Assembly (NCBI RefSeq): GCF_902806685.2
Contig: NC_048542.1
Span: 62,001-126,000, forward strand
From: Maniola hyperantus
Lineage: Eukaryota > Arthropoda > Insecta > Lepidoptera > Nymphalidae
Length of the DNA stretch: 64,000 bases
Reading direction: 5' to 3'
Within the stretch, counting starts at the first letter, position 1. Every line of letters begins with the position of its first letter. Shown one piece after another: positions 53,987-64,000 of this stretch. Under the pieces are notes generated by a model. It worked only from the letters and a program-made list of their open reading frames with translations. It was not told the DNA's origin and did not search any database. A program made the position numbers and the translations under genes.

Positions 53987-54559
53987 GTGAGTACTAGCTT
54001 TCTGTTTATGACACTACTACTACCACTTTTATATGTCGCATGGCAAAACTCATTTGCGCAGAATAGCCAATGAAATACAGACCTTATTGCTTGACGTTAG
54101 GATTCTAAACTCATGAACAGAGATCGTTCTATCTCGCTCATAATTCGCGCGTACAAAACATGGCGCGTAGGCAACAACCAATAGAGGACGGACGCGCGCT
54201 ATGATTGGCTGAGATATTTCCGCGCCATTCAAAAATAAGATTTCTGCGCAGGTACATCGGCGTAACTTGTGAAAATGAAAGTAGTGTATCTAGGTACTTG
54301 AAACATGACCCTAACCATAAGATTTATATCTCAGCAATGTTGATAGAATTCGAGCATGGAAACACTTCAGCGTTAAAGCAAAATGCACCATAACGGTTTT
54401 GCTTTAAAGTTCAACTTAGTCCATAAATCTACAGCCAGCGCTCCTACCAGGAACGCTGCGGTATTAAAATCGGTTGCATTAAGAACTTTTTTACTTTGAC
54501 GTTATTGTTTTTCGATTCTCGAATTCTATCCATGCTGATGATGATGATGATTTAATTTA

Positions 54560-54870
54560 ATTTATTTGATGATTAGCTGAAATGCAAGGCATCGCAAGAA
54601 TTCCGAGGCGAATTTTGCATCGTCAATGAGATAAACAGCTTATTATACTTCATTAATGCGAAAATGTGTTTGTTTGTTGGTTTATCGGTTTGTTGATTTG
54701 CCCTGCGATCGCGTCGCAACGGAGCGACGGATCTATGTGATTTTACAGCATTTTATAGTAGCTATATGGTATAGTTAAACACCTGGAGAGTGACACACTC
54801 GTGGGGCACAATCAGTTCCCACACGACTGAGGCACCTACATACACTAAGGCACAATGCGGGCGGAGGCTA
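54560..54870. repeat. Decayed interspersed repeat
   Basis: 'gattagctgaaatgcaaggc' then 'taatgcgaaaatgtgtttgt' and 'gcgatcgcgtcgcaacggag'. Related to the family at 55375-55592. Confidence 0.4.
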
Positions 54871-55374
54871 GTTTTAATATAAAAACCAGTAGTTGGTATT
54901 TAAAATATATATTCATTTTATTTATCTCCTCTGTGCCGTCAGCTAAATGTTAATAAAATAAAATAAATAAATATCGACCGAGCTGGAGAGTGAACTGATT
55001 AGCAACAAATGATGTCATTCATTTGGACACCGGCCACCGCTAAATGTTACTGTGTGTCATTTCATATTACATAACTATTATAGTGGTAAAGGTTGTTTGT
55101 GTACGATGGTCTGGAACCCTCGGTGTGCGAGTTGGACTCGCACTTGACCGGTTTGCTACGACGATGCTCGCTTGACCTCGCTGAAGTCCAAATAAACAAT
55201 ATAGTAAATTGTAAAGTTGTCTCTTAACTCGCAAAGGTCAGAGATTCTGTCGACATCGCATGACGCATCGCTTACAACATGTTATAGTAATTTGTAGGGA
55301 AGCAACATTAGGTACTTTGCTAAAACGATAACTATTCATTGGTTGTAAAGCATCGGATTATATCTAGGTACCTA

Positions 55375-55592
55375 CTAGCTGATGCCCGCGACTTCGTCCG
55401 CGAGGATTTAGGTTTTTTAAAAATCCCGTGGTAACTCTTTGATTTCCCGGGCTTTGATTAGCCTATGTCACTCTCCAGGGGTTTATCTATACCCATGCAA
55501 AAAATCACGTCAATCCGTTGCACCGTTGCGACGTGATTGAAGGACAAACTAACAAACCAATAAACACACTTTCGCATTTATAATAAGAGTAA
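55375..55592 (+). repeat. Interspersed 'tgatgcccgcgacttcgtcc' repeat
   Basis: A clean copy from 'tactagctgatgcccgcgac' to 'acactttcgcatttataata'. It is the best-preserved member of the family in the window. Confidence 0.7.
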
Positions 55593-55993
55593 AGATATAA
55601 TAAGGGTACTGATTACTAATATTATAAAGAGGTAAAGTTCGTAAGTTTGTTTGTAGGGGGTTCGTAATCTCTGGTGCCAAAAATTAAAACTACGTTATTT
55701 ATTTTGAGGTCTATCACGCCTATACATTAAATACTTAACTCGATGCGCGTGTATCTTATCCGAGCGCCGTACGCATTCTGAGCGCGCTGGGTATGTCGCA
55801 CAGCGCACTAGCGTCGCTGCACCGCGCTGCGCTTCACAATATCCTCCCAGCCGCGACGCGCGGTGACGCGCAGCGCAGCTTAGCTGCGTACAGACCTTCA
55901 CTACGTATTGGATCGCAGACGCGGCGGCCGGCAGACCGCAAGGTCGTAGCTTGTGTTCCCAGCGAGCGGACCACTCGTCGATCATTCTCATTT

Positions 55994-56375
55994 TAGGGTT
56001 CCGTACCCCAAAAGGAAAATAACAATCCTCGTAGGATCAGTTCGTTGTCTGTTTGTCTGTCAAGAAACCTGTAGAGAGAGTAGATAGTTCCCGTTGATGT
56101 AGAGTCATGCAGGTAGGTAGGTCTTATAGCACATGTAAAGGGAAAAATCCAAAAACCGTGAATTTGTAATTACGTCACAAAAAAATGTGTTCATGAACAA
56201 ATAATTAGTATTTTGAACCAAGTAGGGTATCATATAAAAGGGCTTTACCTGTACATTCTAAAACGGATTTTTATGATGCCTGATAGTTTCTGAATAATTT
56301 TACAAAATGTCGAAAAAATACGACTGTATAGTACGGAGCTCTCGGTGCGCGAGTCTCACTCGCACTTGGCTGGTT
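55994..56375. repeat. Interspersed 'gggttccgta' repeat
   Basis: Begins 'tagggttccgtaccccaaaa' and ends 'cgagtctcactcgcacttgg'. Same order of blocks as 43370-43883 and 61166-61490. Confidence 0.7.
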
Positions 56376-57139
56376 TTTATTTGCATACATGACCCTACTT
56401 ACATAATGATATATGGAGTTAGATACCATGGTGGCGCTGCGCAAGTATCTCCCATTGATGCCGCCTCGTGGTCGCAGCTTGCTCGTGCTCGTGCTCGTGC
56501 TCGTGCCGACTCCGGCGATGAAACGGCGCGCAGAGCTCGGTGTCCGCTACAAAAGGAGGATAAATAATATTATTGTAATTTTGTGATTTTAAAAGGAGGA
56601 TAAAAAATATCACTGCAATTTTTGCACATGCAATCTGTATATGTTATCTACTTCCCGTGGCTCGGGAGGCGTGATTAATGAAAGTTTTGACATCCTGCTT
56701 CAATAGGTATACGTACCAGTTCGGCTCAGCCGCTAATTAATACACAAAGCTAACAAGTAGCTGAACACTCGTCTCCATCGAACATAATTTTCAATCGTCT
56801 TCAAAATATTGCATAGAATGTTGTACAAAACAAACATTTAGCATACAGTTAACAAAACACAAAACATGTTACTTACACAACTAATTACCACCTCGGCTGA
56901 CTTAACAGAGTTCATTTAACAATAATGAAGATATCATTTATAAGTACCTAGTCCTCTTTGGCCTTAGCTTACGTAATTGTAGTTGTAACTTCTAAGGTTA
57001 GTAATAATTTGTAGGCCCAGATTGGAACCTATACTTTGTATCATGACAAACTGCGTTTACACGTTCGAGCTGAGGAGGAGCAGCTATGTATTATGATTGT
57101 GACCATGAATCATGATAATTGGAGAGTGCTCCGCGCCCT

Positions 57140-57183
57140 GGTGGCGGCGCCCTGGCGGCGGCGCCCTGGCGGCGGCGCCCTGG
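57140..57183. repeat. 14-bp GC-rich tandem repeat
   Basis: Three units of ctggcggcggcgcc (the first is slightly changed). Confidence 0.85.
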
Positions 57184-57454
57184 ATGTCAAGTTGAAGGGA
57201 AACGGCGCGCTCACCCCGACCCGCGGGCCTTCACGGTCTTACACGACCGGCCCTATGGTCGGACGAACTGACAATCATTATCACGATCAACCCGTCATCG
57301 GCTCATTACTGACCACTCGTCTCCTCTCAGAATGAAGTAGTCCACCACGCTGGACAAGTGTGCATTGGCAGCTTCACACACCCTTGAGAACATTATGAAG
57401 GCATGTAGGTTTGGTCACGACGTTTTTCTTAACCGTTAAAATAAGTGATATTTA

Positions 57455-57560
57455 ATTGCTTAAAATGCACTTAACTCCGAAGAGTTGGAGGTGCGTGCCC
57501 GGGATCGAACCCCCAACCGGCGACCCCTCGGATTGGAGGCTTTCCTCGTAACCACTGCTC
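57455..57560 (-). repeat. tRNA-derived SINE relic
   Basis: Minus strand shows 'agcagtggttacgagg' (A-box-like) and 'ggggttcgatcccgggcacg' (B box). This is a tRNA-like head, without a clear tRNA fold or 3' CCA. Confidence 0.6.
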
Positions 57561-58284
57561 TTCAAAACCCAAAACGTTCGCGTGACGTCACTGTTCTTGG
57601 GAACGCAGTGGTTTCCTTGTAACGTGGGGTTTTCAGAACAACGCATTTTCCTCGTACAGAACACATCTTATCATTTGATGTATACTTCCAATTAAGATAT
57701 AATATTATGATTGTAATTGTATATATTGCAATACTGGTTTTAGGGGCTCGAAGCGAAATGATTATACGAAGCTGTCAAGCCGTGATATCAGTGACGCATT
57801 GCGTGAAGGCGATGCTCCAGCTGCGCGATTGCGGGAGAATGACAGCTACAATGTCACGATCGCAATCATCTCTGATTGGTTAACGCTCGCTCACTGTATC
57901 AGAACAATTGAGATTGTAATAATGATTGATGCAGGTTTTAGACAGTCGCCTTACTGTTCTTTGTGTTTCATTTGGAACTTTTTGTCACGTCAGAGTAACT
58001 ACGGAACCTCGTGTACGAACCCGACTGTTGCTTAACGCATTTTGTCTATATTTATAATTCGTTCGGGGTTAATCACCAGAGTTATAACTACGAATAAATT
58101 AACTATATTTTTTGATATAAACTGATGTTTAAAATATTAAAGTAATATGTAAGCTCTTGTCTCAAGGCCCTGCGGCTTGTGGGCTTGACCCATGACGATA
58201 ATTTTAAATTAAATATTTAGTAGGTAATCTATACATAAAATTATTCAACGAATGTAACTAACTATATGTATATATGTATATGTG

Positions 58285-58545
58285 TATAACTATATGTATG
58301 CTCGCGACTTCGTCCGCGTGGACTCCACCAATTTCAAACCCCTATTTCACCCCTTAGAGGTTGAATTTTCAAAAATCCTTTCTTTGTGGATGCTTTCGTC
58401 ATAATAGCTATCTGCATGCTAAAGTTCAGCCCGATCCGTCCACTAGTTTGAGCTGTGCGTTGATAGATCAGTCAGACAATCAATCAGTCAGTCAGTCAGT
58501 CAGTCAGTCAGTCACCTTTTCCTTTTATATATTTAGATATATACG
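58285..58545 (+). repeat. Interspersed repeat with CAGT microsatellite
   Basis: 'gctcgcgacttcgtccgcgt', then 'ctatttcaccccttagaggt', then (cagt)n at 58484-58513. Relatives are the core of 13795-14420 and 63550-63800. Confidence 0.65.
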
Positions 58546-58754
58546 CTTGAACTCCGGACAGATCATCCAAACGGGTTGGGATAACCTGTCCGGCGTCCGT
58601 CCGTTGCGCGTTGCCTCGACCGACGCGCGACGCGACGACAGAAAAACATAAATCCTGCTTTGCATTGTAATTTATATCCAATTAAAAAAAAGTCTCGAGA
58701 TTAATACGATTTGTGTCTTCTAATAAAACTATTAAAAAAATTAGAATTAGAATT

Positions 58755-59030
58755 GTTAATGTTTTTAGTGTTCTGTATCTCCAGAAAAAAAGAAAACCAT
58801 TTCGTTGTGTCTCAGGACAAGGAAATCAAAATCTGTAGGGCACTACAGTCTGGGGCACTTCGCATTGACATAGAAAATTTGGCAGCTAGAAAATTAGAAA
58901 AGAGAAAAATCCAAAAATCGTGATTTTATGGTGACATTACAACAAAATTTAAAAGATGTATTACTTGTACTATGATACGGAATCCTTCCTGTGCGAGTCC
59001 GACTTGCACGTGACCGATTTTTTTTAAATA
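58755..59030. repeat. Decayed 'gggttccgta'-family repeat
   Basis: 'tatgatacggaatccttcct' and 'gtgcgagtccgacttgcacg' match the end of the family. Confidence 0.45.
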
Positions 59031-59624
59031 TTCTTGTTTCAAGTAATTCTTAGTTTTTCCCCATTTTTATATCGATTGACATTTAATAAGGATGTAGGTA
59101 CGTATTAAGCGCGTGTGACGTAATATTTGCCGTCAGCAGTGTGGGGGGGGTCAAGTGTTCGGCCGCGGCTAGCTGCTAGCAACAACACCATGTACTATGT
59201 ATGTAGGTGTGAGTATGCCAATAACTAAAGTAAACAGTACCACGGATAAAGTACCCCTCTTCACATCTACACGAAATAATAAAATTGAAGAGTCCGTCTG
59301 TAGGTAGTTTTGAAAGCTCATTATATAAACACCTCAACACCCAGTTACAAAATTAAACTTAGAAGAAGTCAAATAAATGGCTGGGGCGATTTTGACGGTA
59401 TTCTCGCAGGCAGATAGATTTATAATCCTGCTTTGCGATTTAATCTTGCTATTCAGTAGGTACAACTTGACGATTTCGCAATAACGTAATAATTGATTAA
59501 AAGCGTTAATGATGGATTGGTCATAGTAATTATGGTAATTAGTGGTTCGGTATCGATGGTCAGTGGTCACGGAGACGACTAACCGGTGCGCGATAACTTG
59601 ATAAGTGATTGTTGTTCACGTCCG

Positions 59625-59706
59625 CACTCCGCACTCCGCACCCCGCACTCCGCACTCCGCACCCCGCACTCCGCACCCCGCACTCCGCACCCCGCACTCC
59701 GCACTG
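59625..59706. repeat. 7-bp microsatellite (cgcactc)n
   Basis: About 11 units of cgcactc/cgcaccc. It opens false frames on both strands. Confidence 0.9.
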
Positions 59707-59837
59707 CCCGCGACGCGCCTCAAGGCTCCGAATCGGCCGATCGACCCTGGTGCGAGGGCGTAGGTATCTCAACTAGAGGTACCTACATTCACATAATGTG
59801 CTCATGACTGTTATGTTATCGCGATTCGCGCTTCACT

Positions 59838-60165
59838 GCTGGACATAGGTCTCTTGTAGGGACTTCCACATGCCACGGTTTTGCCGCCGCCGACATCTAG
59901 CGGCTCCCGCAGACTCGTTTGATCTCGTCTGTCCACTAGTGGGCCGTGGGGAGGTCTTCCAACGCTACACTTTCCGGTGCGAGGTTGCCATTCTAGCTTC
60001 TAAGGATCCCAATTACCAACGTCTGTCGGGTTTTCCAACTGTGTCCTATCCATTGCCACTACAGCTTCGCAACCCGTTGAGCTATTGTCGGTTGCTCTAG
60101 TTCTACAGATCTCCTGAGTGACTGAGCTTTTAGCGACCATGTCTCTGATCCGTATGTGATCAAGT
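59838..60165 (-). pseudogene. RTE-type LINE C-terminal relic
   Basis: The minus strand reads, in broken frames, like the C-terminal end of RTE-type RT proteins common in insects (a WQPRTGKCSVGRPP block followed by a region ending near 'ctatgtccagcag'). Frameshifts and stops interrupt it. No RT core is present. Confidence 0.6.
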
Positions 60166-60301
60166 CACACTGGCGAGTGGCGACACGCTATGTTCGGAGA
60201 TTTTGGTCTTAAAGCTTCAAATAATTTTGTTCTTCGTCAAAATGTTGAGTGTCTTACAGTTTTATTTACAAACCAATTGTTTTCATGTAGTTTTTGGCGC
60301 T

Positions 60302-60476
60302 TTCTTAGGCTTCACACCGACTAGTAAACGATAAAGCAGCCTAAGGTGGAGCGCGCCACCTTAGGCTTCACACCGCCTAGTAAACGATAAAGCAGCCTAA
60401 GGTGGAGCGCGCCACCTTAGGCTTCACACCGACTAGTAAACGATAAAGCAGCCTAAGGTGAAGCGCGCCACCTAGA
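60302..60476. repeat. 56-bp tandem repeat, 3 units, with inverted repeat
   Basis: Units start at 60307, 60363 and 60419 ('aggcttcacaccg'). Between units CCTAAGGTGG and CCACCTTAGG form a perfect 10-bp stem around AGCGCG. Confidence 0.9.
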
Positions 60477-60699
60477 AGATAGCCGTTCACTCTTTCTGAT
60501 CCCAATTATACTGTAGCTGGCCGGTGAAACGGGCGTCGAAAGGGCTTTCCATATTCGAGAAACGAGGGAGCGCATCGCTTCGTTCGAGTTATGTAATTTC
60601 GACTATGTAGTGGTGCAGACTGCAGATCTACGATGCCGCGCGGTCCCAGAGGAAAATAAATGTTCAGTGATAGTATATACAGATGGGACTTTCCTCCCA

Positions 60700-60999
60700 G
60701 TGTGTCAGTGAGGCACCGAGGCAGTGTACCGTGTAGTCAGTGGCAGCCGCGCGCCGCGCCACCGCGCACGTCCGCACCGAGCGCCCGCCGCGTGCCGCCG
60801 CGTACCGAACCGACGCTGCACAAACAATGCAACTAACTGTGCCGTTCGATGCGTCCAAACAAAAATGATTATTTTATACACAAGTAAAAACTTTTGAAGC
60901 GTTGCAACTGCCGGAGTAGAACAATTAACAGTGAAGTGTATAAGTGCTTGCCAAAATATTATTATAATATTATGGGAAAACGGAGAAGAAGAGATTATC
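60700..60999 (+). promoter_or_regulatory. GC-rich island with possible first exon
   Basis: 60705-60845 is CpG-rich in an AT-rich setting and contains TCAGT initiator-like words. Downstream an ATG at 60972 opens MGKRRRRDY and meets a strong donor TATC|GTAAGT at 60999/61000. It could be the start of another transcript inside or beside LRP1. There is no homology support. Confidence 0.3.
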
Positions 61000-61165
61000 G
61001 TAAGTGAATTTAATTTGAACAACACTGGCACCAGCTCGGGGCGGAATGCGAAAGGGCCGTAGGTTCGAACTTCAACCGTCGCGCCCGACCAAAACTGTTT
61101 GACTAATCCCTACCAGTTTGTGTCTCAATTCCAATTACAAATCTAAATGACTTACTACTAGAATT

Positions 61166-61490
61166 AGAAAAATCGGTCAAGTGCGAGTCGGACTCACACA
61201 CGATGAGCTCCGTACCATCCTATAAAAATAATACTTTTTTAGGGTTCCGTACCGTATAGGATCACTTTGTTGTTTGTCTGTCTGTCTTTCTGTAATTAGT
61301 ATTTTCAATTTGCGAAGTAAGATAACTAGGTATACAAGTGGGGTATCATATGAAAGGCTTCACCTGTGCATTATAAAACAGATTTCATTTATTTTTATGC
61401 ATCATAGTATTTGAATTATCGTGCAAAATGCGACTGTAGTACGGAACCCTCGTTGCGCAAGCCTAGCTCGCACTTGGCCGGTTTCTTTTA
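61166..61490. repeat. Interspersed 'gggttccgta' repeat
   Basis: 'gtcaagtgcgagtcggactc' at the start, 'tagggttccgtaccgtatag' inside, 'ctagctcgcacttggccggt' at the end. Confidence 0.7.
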
Positions 61491-61783
61491 ATTTTCATGG
61501 CGACTATTTTGTTGTTGTTACTATAGCGGCAAAATAAATACACACTTTGTTAAAATTTCAACTCTCTAACTATTATTATGGTTCACGAGATACAGACAGA
61601 CGGTCGAACGGACGGTCCTTCGGGTACGAAACACTAACAATTTATCCGCAGTCAGGTTTAAGGTCTAACTGATGCTATTTACATCGAGCAGGTAGAGAGA
61701 GAGGTAGCAGGTAGAGTTGTCACTAAGAGCGAAAGCCTCGCAGCCGAGATGAGTGACGCAAGTTACATAGTGCTCCACAGATT

Positions 61784-63450
61784 CTGCTGCATGTTAGAGG
61801 ATGCGGCTCAGGCCGCTCTGCTGCATGTTAGAGGATGCGGCTCAGGCCGCTCTGCTGCATGTTAGAGGATGCGGCTCAGGCCGCTCTGCTGCATGTTAGA
61901 GGATGCGGCTCAGGCCGCTCTGCTGCATGTTAGAGGATGCGGCTCAGGCCGCTCTGCTGCATGTTAGAGGATGCGGCTCAGGCCGCTCTGCTGCATGTTA
62001 GAGGATGCGGCTCAGGCCGCTCTGCTGCATGTTAGAGGATGCGGCTCAGGCCGCTCTGCTGCATGTTAGAGGATGCGGCTCAGGCCGCTCTGCTGCATGT
62101 TAGAGGATGCGGCTCAGGCCGCTCTGCTGCATGTTAGAGGATGCGGCTCAGGCCGCTCTGCTGCATGTTAGAGGATGCGGCTCAGGCCGCTCTGCTGCAT
62201 GTTAGAGGATGCGGCTCAGGCCGCTCTGCTGCATGTTAGAGGATGCGGCTCAGGCCGCTCTGCTGCATGTTAGAGGATGCGGCTCAGGCCGCTCTGCTGC
62301 ATGTTAGAGGATGCGGCTCAGGCCGCTCTGCTGCATGTTAGAGGATGCGGCTCAGGCCGCTCTGCTGCATGTTAGAGGATGCGGCTCAGGCCGCTCTGCT
62401 GCATGTTAGAGGATGCGGCTCAGGCCGCTCTGCTGCATGTTAGAGGATGCGGCTCAGGCCGCTCTGCTGCATGTTAGAGGATGCGGCTCAGGCCGCTCTG
62501 CTGCATGTTAGAGGATGCGGCTCAGGCCGCTCTGCTGCATGTTAGAGGATGCGGCTCAGGCCGCTCTGCTGCATGTTAGAGGATGCGGCTCAGGCCGCTC
62601 TGCTGCATGTTAGAGGATGCGGCTCAGGCCGCTCTGCTGCATGTTAGAGGATGCGGCTCAGGCCGCTCTGCTGCATGTTAGAGGATGCGGCTCAGGCCGC
62701 TCTGCTGCATGTTAGAGGATGCGGCTCAGGCCGCTCTGCTGCATGTTAGAGGATGCGGCTCAGGCCGCTCTGCTGCATGTTAGAGGATGCGGCTCAGGCC
62801 GCTCTGCTGCATGGTAGAGGATGCGGCCAGGGCCGCTCTGCTGCATGTTAGAGGATGCGGCTCAGGCCGCTCTGCTGCATGTTAGAGGATGCGGCTCAGG
62901 CCGCTCTGCTGCATGTTAGAGGATGCGGCTCAGGCCGCTCTGCTGCATGTTAGAGGATGCGGCTCAGGCCGCTCTGCTGCATGTTAGAGGATGCGGCTCA
63001 GGCCGCTCTGCTGCATGTTAGAGGATGCGGCTCAGGCCGCTCTGCTGCATGTTAGAGGATGCGGCTCAGGCCGCTCTGCTGCATGTTAGAGGATGCGGCT
63101 CAGGCCGCTCTGCTGCATGTTAGAGGATGCGGCTCAGGCCGCTCTGCTGCATGTTAGAGGATGCGGCTCAGGCCGCTCTGCTGCATGTTAGAGGATGCGG
63201 CTCAGGCCGCTCTGCTGCATGTTAGAGGATGCGGCTCAGGCCGCTCTGCTGCATGTTAGAGGATGCGGCTCAGGCCGCTCTGCTGCATGTTAGAGGATGC
63301 GGCTCAGGCCGCTCTGCTGCATGTTAGAGGATGCGGCTCAGGCCGCTCTGCTGCATGTTAGAGGATGCGGCTCAGGCCGCTCTGCTGCATGTTAGAGGAT
63401 GCGGCTCAGGCCGCTCTGCTGCATGTTAGAGGATGTGGCTCAGGCCGCTC
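61784..63450. repeat. 34-bp tandem array, 49 units
   Basis: Unit starts ctgctgcatgttagaggatg and ends cggctcaggccgct. 1,667 bp, nearly homogeneous; one variant unit at about 62806-62839 and another at the end (gatgtggc). Each unit has GCGGC-TCAG-GCCGC, a 5-bp hairpin stem. Confidence 0.95.
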
Positions 63451-63549
63451 ACTCAGCTAAATGAATATGGAAACCGCATTCAAACATCTATTTCAGCAAA
63501 TGGCGTTATAAGAAATTTCAAAAAATCAAAGTGCAATACTGTCTCATAT

Positions 63550-63800
63550 AGTATACTAGCTTATGCTCGTGACTTCGTCCGCGTGGACTACCCAAATTTC
63601 AACACCCTATTTCACCTCCTTAGGGGTTGAATTTAAAAAAATATTTCCTAGTGGATGCCTACGTTATATAATAGCTATCTGCATGCCCAGTCCGATCCGT
63701 CCAGTAGTTTGAGCTGCGCGTTGATAGATCAGTCAGTCAGTCAGTCACCATTTCCTGTTATATATTTAGATAGTTATTGTAAATGCGAAAGTGTGTTTGT
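63550..63800 (+). repeat. Interspersed repeat with CAGT microsatellite
   Basis: 'tactagcttatgctcgtgac' to 'gtaaatgcgaaagtgtgttt', closely parallel to 58285-58545. Confidence 0.65.
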
Positions 63801-64000
63801 TTGTTGGTTTATTGGTTCGTCCTTCGACCACGTTGCAAGTTGCAACGGAGCAGTGGATGGACGTGATTTTTTGCAAGGCCTAAGGTTAAAGACCTGCCAG
63901 GTGATTCGCTAACTCAGTGCTTGCTCGTCTAACACCAAATGATAGCCACCGAGGTATGTTGGTTCTACATTGCTGCTTCAGTGGGTGATATTATAATATT

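Larger units (their letters stand above)
53987..64000. other. Last intron in the window (at least 10 kb)
   Basis: Repeat-rich AT-rich DNA. I looked for a phase-1 exon with a hydrophobic span plus basic stop and for Asn-Pro-x-Tyr codons and found none. Named repeats are listed separately. 55740-55990 is a GC-rich stretch without a recognised gene. Confidence 0.5.

Noticed and set aside
634..53986. LRP2/megalin or a vitellogenin/lipophorin receptor
   Set aside because: The first LDLa cluster is too small for megalin, and eight propellers are far too many for lipophorin or vitellogenin receptors.
56480..56580. Hydrophobic Leu-Val run followed by Lys-Arg-Arg, as a candidate transmembrane exon for LRP1
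   Set aside because: It comes from a simple gctcgt repeat. The only nearby acceptor would enter in the wrong phase (exon 57 ends phase 1), where the frame reads Cys-Ser repeats and soon stops.
57455..57560. Functional tRNA gene
   Set aside because: A- and B-box-like words are present, but I could not form a full cloverleaf, and it looks like a SINE head.

Overview
The window is eukaryotic and most likely from a moth or butterfly (Lepidoptera). Short, very GC-rich exons with canonical GT-AG junctions sit in long AT-rich introns, and the introns hold interspersed repeats typical of lepidopteran genomes (the 'tgatgcccgcgacttcgtcc' family, the 'gggttccgta' family, tRNA-derived SINE relics).

One gene on the + strand fills most of the window: a giant LDL-receptor-related protein whose architecture matches LRP1. 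I traced 57 consecutive exons (634-53986) with compatible phases at every junction, 13,315 nt or about 4,438 codons. The order is: signal peptide; LDLa cluster I (3 modules) and two EGFs; beta-propellers 1-2; LDLa cluster II (6) and EGFs; propellers 3-6; LDLa cluster III (9) and EGFs; propeller 7; LDLa cluster IV (10-11) and EGFs; propeller 8; a final EGF series and an acidic linker. The propeller grouping 2-4-1-1 is the LRP1 pattern. I found no transmembrane or cytoplasmic (NPxY) exon, so the 3' end of the gene should lie beyond the window, after a last intron of at least 10 kb.

Regions. 1-633: upstream region and putative promoter. 634-724: exon 1. 725-16024: intron 1, holding a complete Ty3/gypsy-type LTR retrotransposon in antisense (1128-10534; TSD GTGG; gag and a broken pol), a 116-bp tandem array, a TTA-flanked Harbinger-like foldback element and another MITE. 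16025-31856: exons 2-25, with intronic LINE, SINE and BEL/Pao relics, a 42-bp-arm palindrome, and 39-bp and 58-bp tandem arrays. 31968-36968: exon 26 and a damaged second copy of it that holds a solo LTR (TSD TCGC), a 13-unit 33-bp minisatellite grown from the exon's own sequence, and a 23-unit 116-bp array. 36969-53986: exons 27-57. 53987-64000: repeat-rich last intron, with a GC-rich island and possible first exon near 60.7-61.0 kb and a 34-bp x 49 array at 61784-63450.

The only host gene I can support is LRP1. All other coding traces belong to mobile elements. The most unusual area is 31.9-36.9 kb, where a coding-exon duplication, minisatellite growth, retroelement insertion and a satellite-like array full of splice-donor motifs are stacked in one intron.
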